This document shows, one piece after another, positions 10,015 through 19,429 of a stretch of 33,762 nucleotides of DNA (position 1 is the first letter of the stretch; every line of letters begins with the position of its first letter). The notes under the pieces are model-generated. The model made no database searches, had not been told where the DNA came from, and saw only the letters and a list, made by a program, of their open reading frames with translations. The stretch spans positions 35,001-68,762 of the forward strand of contig CAUYUJ010004564.1 of NCBI GenBank assembly GCA_963575745.1, in the 5' to 3' direction. Position numbers and translations under genes: made by a program. The DNA comes from Prorocentrum cordatum. Lineage: Eukaryota > Sar > Dinophyceae > Prorocentrales > Prorocentraceae.

Positions 10015-10968
10015 CCAAATGTCGTAGAGGTGCTGTCGCTTAGAGCACCAAGCGATGGCCAGGAGCCTGGCTAGGTCATCGGCATGCGCCAATATGGCGT
10101 ACGTGCTAGTCGTCTGGAGGCCGTATAGGGCGCACCATTGCGCAGGCTGCCCTCCGACGGCCTGTCCGCGGTAACTGTCGTACGGGACGCCCGCGTGGGC
10201 GGCGGTCCACGCACCGCCGCGCACCGTCCACGCAAAATCCCGAAGCTCAGCGCGGTCGCCGTCTGCGGCAAGCTCTTCGCGACGAGCGCCCAGCTCATCC
10301 AACAGCTCCGCAATAGTCAGGTCGTCCATGTCAGCGCCGACACCGCTGCCGACAGGGCCGACGCTGACCCCGACACGGCGGGGGCCATGGTTTCCCGGTT
10401 GCGGGAGCTGGGACCAAGTGTCCATGTCGAGCTCGGAAAACAACCAGGGAAGGACGTCCCAATCGCAGTGGGTGCCGGATGTCTCCTTGGGCATCGGGGC
10501 CGCTGGGCGGTCCGCCTCCACGCAGACCCCGGGCCCCAACGACCGCACCACCTCATCCATGGGCATCCAAGTTGCGTTGGATACCCAGACGTCCCCGGGC
10601 AGCGACTTCACGTTGGAGAGGACGTGAACGGTCCAATTAGGATCGAATCCCCCCTCATCCGACCATGCGAACTCGCCCGCGCACCGTGCGAACCGATGAG
10701 CCCATGCATTCTTGGACGTGCTCCACGCGTCTGGGGCGAGGTGGCGGCCGTCGCCGGGCAGCTTCTTCATGGGGGCCACCCCGATGAGCAAGGGGTTCTG
10801 GACGCAGTAGACGACCTTCACGTAAACGACCTCGTCCTGCTCGTCGACCAGACGAAGAATGCAACGTTTGAAGAAGTCCCTGTTGTGGCACACAGGGCGC
10901 ACCCAGTCTGGGCGAGCGCCGCCGGCATTCGCAATCGCGGGTGCGACGGGCACGGACTCCAAGAGCTC
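10015..10968 (-). CDS. hypothetical exon with strong 3' splice site
   Basis: The exon begins after a textbook acceptor, CTCTTCCCCCCTCCCTGCCGCAG, which ends at 10969. From 10968 it reads in one frame through protein-like sequence including CHNRDFFKRCILRLVDEQDE, YVKVVYCVQNPLLIGVAPMK and TIAELLDELGARREELAADG. A GT at 10014-10013, right after the YDIW codons, is a possible donor. Past it the frame soon enters satellite (to 9697). About 318 codons are likely real. I do not recognise the family. There are several Trp-rich and acidic segments and no obvious membrane segment. It may be one internal exon of a larger minus-strand gene, and no upstream exon could be placed. Confidence 0.55.
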
Positions 10969-10975
10969 CTGCGGC

Positions 10976-11730
10976 AGGGAGGGGGGAAGAGAGTGGCGGG
11001 GGCACCCGGGGCCCCAGCCTCGCCCCCGCCAGGGTACGTCTCGGACATCGGCGGGACGCAGAAACGACCGAGAGCTGATATCGCAGACTGGGCGCCAAGG
11101 GGTCGTTCAACACACGCCCTGCGCGCCTGCCCGCCGCGAGGCTACGCGGGGGGATTGGTGACCCATGGGCGGCCAGGGGCGGCTACCACCTCTCGCCGAG
11201 TACATCCCTGGACAGGTACATCCCAGCCCCCCACGCCCCCCGTCATCGAGTAGCCCCCCGCGTCGCCCCTGGGAGCCCGACGGGGCCCGACGGAGCCCGA
11301 CGCGCCGCCATACTTGAGGTGGCACTGCGGGCGGCACAAGCACGGGCGGCAGGGAGCTCGCTAAGGTGCCCGCGCAGCCATCAAGTGACCCCTGACGGAT
11401 CGCTCTCGCGCGACTTAGTCGCAGGAGGGCCGATGGGCCCACTCGGCCCCGACGAGCCCAGGGCGCCCGAGCGGCCCTAGCCTGGGCCACGCGCGGCCTC
11501 GCATGTCCCGAGAGCCCCCAACCGAAACATCGAGGTGGAGGCACCCCCACGCCCCCGTTATCGAGCGGCCCCCGCGTCGCCCCGGAGAGCCCGACGGGGC
11601 CCGACGGCCCGCGCGGGCCGACGCGCGCGCGAACCCCGCGGGGCCCGACAACGCCCGACGGAACGCGGCGCATGGCCGAGAACCTCTGCCCCGAGAGAGA
11701 CCCGGCGAGCTCGACGGAGCCCGAAGGCGA
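10976..11730. repeat. duplicated GC-rich segment with satellite clusters 5 and 6
   Basis: No gene is recognised. A block at about 11228-11310 (CCACGCCCCCCGTCATCGAG followed by CCCGCGTCGCCCC and the satellite) is repeated in diverged form at about 11545-11620 (CCACGCCCCCGTTATCGAG and onward). Both copies lead into the GCCCGACGGA unit, as though satellite and flank were copied together about 320 bp apart. Confidence 0.6.
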
Positions 11731-12216
11731 GGGGACTGGCGGGGTCGGCGACAGCCAGGGACGCGGGCAGGCCAGGACGGTGAGCTATTTCGACCGGCGG
11801 GGGGGGGCCCAGGAGCGGGGCAGGGGTCCCCTGAACCTCCACCTTCGGGGCGATAATCGGCTCGGCGGCGAGCCTCCTCCTCTCCTCGATGTCGCTGGAA
11901 CTCAGGGGCCACGCGGAGAAGAACTCGTCCGCCCTAGCGCGCTGCGACGAGCTGCAACGCTCCACCGCGCCGACGACAAGCGCAACGGAGGCAATTTGCC
12001 GTCAGCCTCGGTCTCGTCGGCGCGCAAGCCGTCGATCTTGGAGAAGATCTTCTCCCTCTGCTCTGCGATGTCGGCGAATGCTTCCACGCGAGCCCGCTGC
12101 GCCTTCCTGGCGTGCTGCTGCTTGACCTGCGCGCACTTGCCCCGCCACCCTCCCGTGGCCCTTGATGATGGCTTTCGTCGCGCGCGCGCCCCTGGCGCGG
12201 CCGTCGGCGCCCCCCC
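11700..12216 (-). pseudogene. frame-shifted C-terminal tail of the transposase-like gene
   Basis: Past a run of ten C on the plus strand (12210-12219), the upstream frame turns into Arg/Ser-rich noise. A second minus-strand frame takes over, with KCAQVKQQHARKAQRARVEA and FADIAEQREKIFSKIDGLRA, a likely coiled coil. Near 11960 a third frame takes over with RARADEFFSAWPLSSSDIEE. Two frame changes in 500 bases suggest a decayed tail, homopolymer errors, or small introns. The piecewise protein-like composition is the evidence, and the boundaries are approximate. Confidence 0.4.
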
Positions 12217-14045
12217 CCCGCCTTGGCCTGCAACGAGAGTTCCTTCACGTACACGTGGCGCCCAGTAATGCGGTTGGGCTCGCGGCGCGCCAGGCGTTGA
12301 AGCTGGGCTCGAAGTCGCGGCAGGAGCTTCTCCGCCCGCGGCAAAGACACCAAAGCGGCAGCCTGCTTCACGAGGCTTCGGCACGTCATCGTGTTGGCAC
12401 TGTAATCATTGTGGTGCTTCATGACGGTGCTGGCAGCGGCGTGCCCCTGCTCCACCGTAGTAGAGGAGAAAGAGACGTTGGCCAGCAGCCTCAAGCCATC
12501 CTTGATGGTGTCCTTATCGAAGCCGGCGTGGAGCAGGGTCCATATCTTAGCTGACGTCTCCTCATCTGGCATGTCCTGCTGGCAGAGGCTGTCCAGGTTC
12601 TCATCGACGTCGCCGATGCAAAGCGAGAAGGGCAAGCTTTGCACGGAACGGAAGCGGCCCAGAGTGAAGCAAGCCATGACGAGGCCTGCGTGGCAACTGT
12701 CGTCGCGAAGACGGTGCCACGGTTCGTCGATGCTGTCAGCGATCGTCTGCCATACTTCGTCCGAGATGTCCTGCTGGCGGCGGACCTCCTCGTGGATCCC
12801 AGCCTCCACTGCCCCAATGACCTGTATGAGGCGGTCGTCCTTGAGCAGGGCATGCAAAGCCGTGTCCACAACCATCGAACTCGTGGCCATGATGGCGACG
12901 AAGCGCCGGACCTCCCCTGCCCAATGAGAGAAGCCCTTGATGAAATACTTCGAGCTGCTGGTCTCTCCCATGATGAATCGGTGGAAACCCTCCAGACCAG
13001 CGACAACAGAGGAGAGGGGCGTGCGGCAGCTTCTCCCCACACTGGCCCAGCGGCTGTCACTGAACTTGCGGAATTGCCAGAGGTGCGCCAGCACCACTTC
13101 CACTCTGTCCTTCACGTCGGGCCGCCCACTGAATTTGGCGGCGACCTTGAGCTGGCCATCCTGGTACCTCAGTTGGAGTTCTTCTAGCTCGTCCAGCCAC
13201 TTTTCGTCCACGCCTAGGACAACCCAGACCTCGCGGACCGAGTGGACGGCCCAGTCCTCAAACGCCGAGTCTTTCAGGAACTCCATGTGCAGCCATGGTC
13301 GCACCTGCTTCATGAGGATGTCGAAGGAGTTGCGCAAGGAAGAAATTGCGATGAACGTGGACCTGGTGACTTCCTTGGTAACGAGAAACTCCAAAGCCGC
13401 AGCTTTCCAACCGTTGTGGATATCGTGCGTCTTGCAGGCGTCGGAAGTGTACCAAGAGAGCAAATCGCAGAGGGAAGCGTCGGCTTCGGCCATGGTATCT
13501 TTCATGTGCATGCTCAAAGCTGCATGTAGTTGCCGGTGGTGACGGTCCATGGCCGAATATACGGCCCTATCGTACACGTAGTGGTGCACGACGAGGCCGC
13601 GATGCCCAAGCTCACGGGGCAGGCCCATCATCTTCCGGAAGGCAGCGAAATGGGACCACGCATCCTTCGAGGCCATCGCCGCCGGCTCGGTTATAACAGC
13701 GTGCGTATCACCCTCAGTGTCCTGCAAAACCAGCCGTTGGATCAGCCATTCCTTGCTGGCGCGGCCTTTCCTGACGACCTTCTTGTCGCCGCTGCGCAAG
13801 CACCATCTCTCCACGGTTGTCAGCGGTGTCGTGTCGCCCCCATGCATGATCAAAATCGGGTCCTCCTGGCGGCTCTGAATCCACCGCGTAGCCTCGACCT
13901 CCATGACGTCTTTCAAAGCCTCGGCGGCGCGATGAAGCTTATGAACATCATGAATGTCATGGTTCAGACCTGGTTTCCGGCACTGCTGTAGCAGATCGCA
14001 CAAAGGCATTATGATCAGGCAGCCCCCCGAAGCCTTGAGCCACAT
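12217..14045 (-). CDS. transposase-like protein (RNase H-fold candidate)
   Basis: From ATG 14045 about 609 codons are open and protein-like throughout. Residues 201-211 read SDACKTHDIHN, resembling the C-x2-H motif that follows the second catalytic acid in hAT/MULE-like RNase H-fold transposases. About 320 residues of mainly helical sequence follow. Then comes SSTTVEQGHAAAS with Glu at about 532, where such families carry their last catalytic acid. Asp71 (GGDTTP) or Asp159/Asp167 (YVYDRAVYSAMDR) could supply the first acid. This assignment rests on motif spacing and is not certain. The frame is preceded by satellite cluster 7 with an AG at about 14056 and is followed by a frame-shifted tail. 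No terminal inverted repeats or target duplications could be identified. Confidence 0.5.
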
Positions 14046-14094
14046 GCCCTCTGGTCTTGGCGGGTCCGTTGACGGCAGGACGGACGGAGGAGGA

Positions 14095-14400
14095 GGCGCG
14101 AGGCCCGACGGAGCCCGACGGGGCCCGGCGGAACCCAACGGGGCCCAACGGGCCCAACGAAGCCCGACGAAGCCCGACGGAGCCCGACGGAGCCCGACGG
14201 AGCCCGACACATTCCACATTGCTTTGGGGGCCCGCGGGGGCCCGACAGGGCTCGAAAGAACCCATCGGAGCCCAACGAGTCCAACGAGACCGGCTCGCGC
14301 TGGTTTGCCCGAGAACTCCTCGAGGCGCCCGACGACGCCCCACGAAGCCCGACGGGGCCTGCGGGGGCCCGCGGGGCCCCTCGAGACGCGGCACCGCATC
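14095..14400. repeat. GCCCGACGGA satellite, cluster 7
   Basis: Around twenty units are seen, several perfect in a row (14165-14215), then more degenerate. The cluster lies immediately upstream of the minus-strand transposase-like frame and has the same orientation as all other clusters. Confidence 0.85.
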
Positions 14401-14672
14401 GCGAGCCTAAGAACTACGACTGGGCCCGACACCTCCCGGGCGAGATCGATTTGAAATAATGGGTCCCCGACGACAACACAGACTGTAGAATGCGGCGCAA
14501 AGGGTCTACAATCGCGCGGGACCTGCATCCTCGGGAAGCGTTATCGCGCACCGCGCCCGAGCACATGCGTGCACAACTGTGTATCAACGTCTAGTCGACA
14601 CTCGCCCTTCCACCCCTTCCGCGCGCGAAGCGCTGCATCCCGACTGGCCGAGAACGCCGCCACCCCGCCGAT

Positions 14673-14715
<43 letters not shown>

Positions 14716-14739
14716 TGAAGGGCACATTTGATTTTTCAC
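14401..14739. repeat. spacer with an (AT)n run
   Basis: No gene is seen. An AT dinucleotide run occupies about 14675-14711, close to the 3' end of the cysteine-rich minus-strand gene, so it would lie in or just past its 3' untranslated region. Confidence 0.85.
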
Positions 14740-15843
14740 TCAGGACCCCCGATCGAAGTGACGAGTCGCCCTCGGGTTGCGAGCCGTGGGTGCTTGAGGC
14801 CCTTGTCGCATGCACTTCTGACACAAACCATCGCCCCCGGGGGTGGAGCGGCCGGGACAGCCGCCCGTAGAACAGGGGAAGCAAGACGTGAGACAGAGAC
14901 AGCACATGGAGTCACCGATGCTATGGACTACATTGGTGCAAGAGGTTGTAGTGCAGATGTGCAGCGCAGGATGGGGTTCGCATACGAAGCAGAACGGGCT
15001 GCGGGAAGTCTTCGCGCGGAAGTTGCGCGTCACTGTTTGGCACGGGGCCAGGCCAAGGGTGCACGTGGTGCATGTGGGGCAGGACGCATGGGAAGGCACT
15101 TGGATGAGGGCTTTTGAACAACGAGGCGTGCTGCAGGACATGGGACTCGGTGCAGCAGGAGAGCCATCGGCAATTGACCTGGGTGGCTGCGGTGCTTCAG
15201 GCACGGGTTGAACATGGCACAGGCTGCATATGTCTGGTGTCCGCTCAGAGCCACGGCGGCGGAAACATAGAGAACATGGGCGCGCGCTGCGTGCGCAATC
15301 GGCACAGAGATGCTGGCCCTCTGTGCGGTTTACCAGGTTTGGGCATCCGGCGGTGGAGCATGATTTGGGGTTGTCCGGGTCATGTAAGCATCTTCGGGCA
15401 GCCATGGACGTGCATGACGGTTGCGTTTGAGGCGCGCTGTGTGTTTTTTTGGCACGCGTGCACAGGGCGAAGGATGAACAGCCGAGAGAAGAGAACCTGC
15501 ATGGAAGATGGCAGGCGGCGCAAGCGTGGCATTTCCCTCCATTCAGCGTCGTGGAAAGTTCATGGCAGCCGATGCGGTGGTTGGAGCACCGCACCCACCT
15601 TCTGCTGGCATCGTGACATGGATCGGCGTAGTGCTTGGTGCAGAGCGTGGGCACGATGGACTTGGCGAATGGAGGCACCGCGGGCGCAGTGCAATGTTCG
15701 TGCGTGCACATCTGGGCTCTCGAAAAGCACGATCGACAGAAGTCCTGTGGACGCCCATCAGGCTGCTTGCCACGGAGTCTCTGGCGGCCACGCATGGGGA
15801 AGCTTGCACAGGCGTTCTTGGGGCGCGTGGAGGCCGTCGGCAT
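14740..15843 (-). CDS. cysteine-rich repeat protein, single exon
   Basis: A complete 367-residue frame runs from ATG 15843, with an in-frame TGA five codons upstream that supports this start, to a stop at 14740. About 42 residues are cysteine. They fall into some five loose repeats of the form C-x4-C, 12-13 residues, C-x2-C, 5-7 residues, C, for example CSTAGCPNLVNRTEGQHLC and CTTTSCTNVVHSIGDSMCC. Scattered His residues lie in the N-terminal part. The spacing is what zinc-binding treble-clef or knuckle modules show, but no named family is recognised. No signal peptide or membrane segment is evident, so an intracellular zinc protein is more likely than a secreted disulfide protein. It lacks introns. 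An AT repeat lies about 30 bp past the stop. Confidence 0.65.
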   Translation of the reverse strand: MPTASTRPKNACASFPMRGRQRLRGKQPDGRPQDFCRSCFSRAQMCTHEHCTAPAVPPFAKSIVPTLCTKHYADPCHDASRRWVRCSNHRIGCHELSTTLNGGKCHACAACHLPCRFSSLGCSSFALCTRAKKTHSAPQTQPSCTSMAARRCLHDPDNPKSCSTAGCPNLVNRTEGQHLCADCARSARPCSLCFRRRGSERTPDICSLCHVQPVPEAPQPPRSIADGSPAAPSPMSCSTPRCSKALIQVPSHASCPTCTTCTLGLAPCQTVTRNFRAKTSRSPFCFVCEPHPALHICTTTSCTNVVHSIGDSMCCLCLTSCFPCSTGGCPGRSTPGGDGLCQKCMRQGPQAPTARNPRATRHFDRGS

Positions 15844-16235
15844 GATCGCAATGAGCTGTCAGAGGAAGTCGAGGTGCCTGACATGCTGGGCGGAACGAGG
15901 AGAGCAGCGCAGAAATGAATATTGGCGCGGGGTGGACATGGAACAACTTGTAGGAAGGAACTAAGATGGAGGACGCACCGCGGAAGCACACGTCTGCTGC
16001 CGTCGTCGTTCTTCCTCCTCCCTCGTCATCTCGATTTGGTTTCTCACCTCCCTGAACTCACTCCCTCTTCCTCCTTGCCCGTCTCCGTTTAGAGCTTCCC
16101 TCGGGCGAAGTCGATCAAGATAAAGATAGAGGGATCGGTCGTTCGGCGGGAAGACGAACAAGCCGAAGCGCATGCGATCAGATGGCTCGAAAGACGCTGG
16201 GAACCATTCGCAGAGTTTAATATGGAGCCGCGATG
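15844..16235. other. intergenic, no gene seen
   Basis: Mixed sequence with TCCTCCTC patches near 16010-16080. Nothing recognisable was found on either strand. Confidence 0.5.
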
Positions 16236-16239
16236 AGGC

Positions 16240-16445
16240 CCTCGAGCAGAAGGAGGAGGAGGAGGAGCAGCATCAGCGGCATCAGGACAGTTGGCAAAAG
16301 GCGGAATGAGGAGGAGCAAGTGGAGGAGGAGGAGCAGCAGCAGCAGGAGGGAGAGGGCGAGATAGTCAAGGAGGTCGAGGAGGTGGAGGAGGAAGAGGAC
16401 GTGGATGAGGGCACGGCCGAAGAGTGGAGGAGGGCGAGGAGAAAG
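16240..16445. repeat. (GGA/GAG)n purine tract
   Basis: About 200 bases are rich in AGG, GAG and CAG triplets. The plus strand would encode Glu/Gln/Arg runs and the minus strand Ser/Leu runs. It leads directly into the first hairpin array, as a shorter version does at 22680. Confidence 0.8.
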
Positions 16446-16640
16446 AGAAAGCGGAAGAGGCCATCTTTTGAACCCCCCTTGGCTCCAGGAGGGTTCCAGG
16501 TGGGCCCCAAGAGGGCCCAATTGGACCCCAGGAGGGCGCCAAGAGCCTCAAGAGGGCCCCAGGAAAGCTCCAAGAGGGCGCCAGGAGAGGCCCAAGAGGG
16601 CGCCCGGAGGGCCCCAAGAAGGCTCCAAGAGAGCCCCGGG

Positions 16641-16677
16641 AATTAGGTACCAACCAAGGGTCCGTTGGTACCTAATT
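16641..16677. repeat. perfect hairpin A1
   Basis: The arms AATTAGGTACCAAC (16641-16654) and GTTGGTACCTAATT (16664-16677) are perfect 14-base reverse complements around a 9-base loop, CAAGGGTCC. Confidence 0.95.
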
Positions 16678-16810
16678 GCCGGCGCCCTCCTGGAGCTCTC
16701 TTGGGCCTCTCTTGGCTCGTCTTGGGGCCCTCTTGGGGCTCTCTTGGGCACTCTTGCGGCCCTCTTGGGGCTCCGTGGGGCCCCCAAGATAACCCCAAGA
16801 GGGTCCCAGG

Positions 16811-16847
16811 AATTAGGTGCCAACTAAGGGTCCGTTGGTACCTAATT
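16811..16847. repeat. hairpin A2
   Basis: It has the same design as A1. The left arm is AATTAGGTGCCAAC with one change against the right arm GTTGGTACCTAATT, and the loop is TAAGGGTCC. Confidence 0.95.
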
Positions 16848-16980
16848 GCTGGGGCCCTCCTGGAGCCCTCTTGGGCCCCTCTGGGCTCGTTTTGGGGCCC
16901 TCTTGGGGCCCTGTTGGGCCCTTTGGGGATCTCTTGGGGCTCGCTTGGGGGCCCCAAGAGGGCCCCAAGAAACCGCTAGT

Positions 16981-17014
16981 AGGTCTCATCGAACAGCTCG
17001 TTTGGATGAGACCT
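16981..17014. repeat. hairpin A3, different sequence
   Basis: The arms AGGTCTCATC and GATGAGACCT (10 bases, perfect) enclose a 14-base loop. It is unrelated in sequence to A1 and A2 but sits 170 bp after A2. Confidence 0.9.
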
Positions 17015-17035
17015 CCCCGCTGTCTGGTTGGGGCC

Positions 17036-17247
17036 CTCTTAATGCCCTCCTGGGGCTCTCCTAAGCGCTTTTGGGGTCTCCTGGAACCCTATTGGGGGCC
17101 TTTTGGGCTATTGTGGGCGCATCTTGGAGCGCTATCGGGCCCCTTTTGGAATCCGTTTGGGCCTTTCGAAGCCGTCCCAAACAACGCCCAAGCAAGAAAA
17201 AATGAAACGATTACATTTTTGCCCATGGGGTTACATCCCAACGCGGT
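17036..17247. repeat. degenerate GGGGCCCTTTTGG-type repeats
   Basis: Fading copies of the CCTTTTGGGG/CCTCTTGGGG unit without hairpins, then about 60 A-rich bases. No gene. Confidence 0.6.
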
Positions 17248-17462
17248 GACGACGACAACGACGACGACGACGAATACGAAGACGACAACGACGACGACGA
17301 CGACGAGGATCACGACGACTACGACGACGATCAGGACGACGACGACGACGACGGCGGTGACGACGACGAAGACGACGGCGAGAACGACGACGACGACGAC
17401 GACGGTGACGACGACGAAGACGACGGCAAGAACGACGATGGGGAAAACGAAGACGACGGCGA
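17248..17462. repeat. (CGA)n trinucleotide tract
   Basis: About 215 bases of GAC/CGA repeats are interrupted by CGG and GAA. Frames through it are Thr/Arg/Asp or Ser/Val runs and are not called as genes. Confidence 0.95.
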
Positions 17463-17819
17463 CGCCGCGGCCACGGCTCCAGGCACGTGCACGCAGGTGG
17501 ACGAGCGGGACTTTTTTCCTTCATTTCCAGCGGACGTCAGGGTGCCAGCGAAACGGCCCGCAGTAGATGCAATTGTCCGCTGCCGACGCGTGTCGGCGCA
17601 AGAGAGCGTTCGGCACGCCGTGCATCGAACGTAATGTTGCCGACCCGACGAGGAGAAGCCTCCAAAAACGAACACGCTCCCAGCAGCGAAACGAGACCCC
17701 AAGGGCGACCCAATACCCCCGCGTAAGTGCGAACAACTTCTGAGGAGACTCCGGACGGACCCGAGAGCCCGTCTAGGTTAGGGCCGAGACCCAAGGCGGA
17801 CAATGCCCGAGGCGTTTAG
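17463..17819. other. spacer, no gene recognised
   Basis: Mixed GC-rich sequence. A short minus-strand frame (to about 17702) shows some Cys residues (VRCTACRTLSCADT) but runs into the CGA tract. It is not called. Confidence 0.4.
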
Positions 17820-18230
17820 CTAGAAGTGGGTGACCACACTTTTGACGGTCACGCTCGCAGAACCTCTGCGGCAGCGCGGGCACGGAGGTCGGCTCTGCTG
17901 CGAGCGCGGCGCACCCGGAGATGCCCCGTCACAGCTTGTCCGAAGACGCTTGGCAGGCTTCTCCAGCGTTGCGGAGGGGTTTCCAGCCTCCACGTACCGC
18001 TCCCAAGCCGTTGCTTTCTTCAGCTCCCTCCGCCACAATGGCCACTGGACGGGCGCGGGGACGGAAGCGATGAGTTCCTGCCGCGCCCGCGCGTCCGCCC
18101 ACTCAGGGCGCCACCTGAAACGCCAAGCGCAAGAGGCCTTCCGGATCTCACGCAACTTGAAGAAAAACCTGGTGGCGTAAACGCAAGGGCGCCGAGCCCA
18201 CTGCGGCTCGGACTCGGGGGCAAGGTTCAT
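17820..18230 (-). CDS. small hypothetical protein or exon, C-terminal CPRC motif
   Basis: From ATG 18230 the frame gives 136 residues of non-repetitive, basic sequence, including RFFFKLREIRKASCAWRFRW, WPLWRRELKKATAWERYVEA and a C-terminal CPRCRRG. It stops at 17820. The frame is open further upstream to 18401, but that part is hydrophobic Leu/Ser sequence over a GA-rich tract and looks spurious. The stretch may be a final exon. The single CxxC is too little to claim a zinc domain. I do not recognise it. Confidence 0.4.
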   Translation of the reverse strand: MNLAPESEPQWARRPCVYATRFFFKLREIRKASCAWRFRWRPEWADARARQELIASVPAPVQWPLWRRELKKATAWERYVEAGNPSATLEKPAKRLRTSCDGASPGAPRSQQSRPPCPRCRRGSASVTVKSVVTHF

Positions 18231-18329
18231 GATGAGGCCCCCCCACGGCGAACATCCGCCACAACGCCGTCGAGCGCGCGGGAGCGTCAAACACCAGCAG
18301 CGACACACCAAAGACGAACCCCAATCAGT

Positions 18330-18395
18330 AGAGAGTGTGAGAAAGAGAAAGAGAGACAGACAACAGGAGAGACAGACAGAGAGGAAACGAAACAG
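18330..18395. repeat. GA-rich purine tract
   Basis: About 65 bases of AGAGA and GACAGACA repeats. Confidence 0.8.
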
Positions 18396-18429
18396 GTCCA
18401 CTGCCTACTGGACGCGTGCCGGCATTTTG

Positions 18430-19400
18430 CCCACGTATCTGAGGTAAATGTACAGGATGTTGTAAATGTATGGGTATGTACATATTGCGCACATGCACTT
18501 GGGTAAGATACGTTTTGGTAAATGGCTGTCTGACTGTGTACGCATAAGTAAGTCGGGTTGAAAGTTTTGTATGACGTATATACATATACACGTGTGCACA
18601 TTTATGTGTACACAAGGTTCGGTACATGAGTACTGTACGTGTATACAATATCGGCGTGTGTACATTGCCAGACATGTGTGTTGATATATGTATATGCATA
18701 TCTGAAAATGTCGATGTATATGTGTAGTCGTGTTTGCATGCGATTATAAGGGTCTACATACACGTAGGTATGCATATAGATACAGCCGGCTGGTTTTGCA
18801 TTTGCACACGGTACGGTATGCGTGGATGTAAAACGATATGTCTACGTATACGTAAACGTACACGTATACGTATATAAGTGTGTATATATACACATGTATA
18901 CATACACATGGGAATATGTATACATATGTATGATTGCGGTATGTGTAAATATGTGTATACAGGTATACGAATGAATACGTATATATATATATATATGTGC
19001 ATGTACAGGCATATGAATATGCACTTGTACAGGTGGAACCATATGTGTATGCACAAGTATATGATCACGTATATGTACATGTGTACGTGTATGTGGAACT
19101 GGAAGTGTATATGTCATGCGGTTGCACATGCATACGTGCGTGAAGTCGAAATCTATGTGTGGGTGTCGATGCATACCCGTAGGTGTATGCGTGCCAATGT
19201 GTAGACACAAGTGTATGTGTGCATAAACACACGTGCGAGTGGAATTGTGCAGGTAACTACACATGCGCCTGCGAATAGCCATATGCATGTGATCGAACAT
19301 GTAAGTAGAAGTGAATGTGTCAATGTACATGTGCATGCATGCATGCATTGACGCATATGTATGTGTAGGCGCCCATGTTCATGTATATGACACGTGTGTA
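18430..19400. repeat. about 1 kb of alternating purine-pyrimidine sequence
   Basis: The stretch is dominated by TGTA, TATG, CATA and ACGT steps, for example TACGTATACGTAAACGTACA at 18845. Unlike a plain microsatellite it has no fixed unit, yet purine-pyrimidine alternation is kept for long runs. It is the most AT-rich part of the window. Frames are Tyr/Met/His/Thr-rich artefacts. Confidence 0.8.
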
Positions 19401-19429
19401 TCGGAGGTTGGGGGAGGGGGTGACATCGA

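Larger units (their letters stand above)
16433..17035. repeat. 170-bp hairpin array, copy 1
   Basis: After a GAGGAGAAAGAGAA boundary shared with copy 2, the sequence is built of CCAAGAGGGCCCC and its reverse complement GGGGCCCTCTTGG. Purine-sense units lie left of the first hairpin and the inverted form lies right of it, so the block folds back on the hairpin. Three hairpins start at 16641, 16811 and 16981, exactly 170 bp apart. It is not coding in a convincing way, since all frames give G/P/R/L-rich repeats. It is the same array as 22682-23545. Confidence 0.85.

Noticed and set aside
14029-14046. TGGCTCAAG at the start of the transposase-like frame as a spliced-leader relict
   Set aside because: Only nine bases match and they lie within coding sequence, so chance is a sufficient explanation.
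16233-16827. Glu-rich and Gly/Pro-rich frames across the hairpin array as a gene
   Set aside because: Both strands and several frames are open, the sequence is repetitive, and the hairpins dominate the structure.
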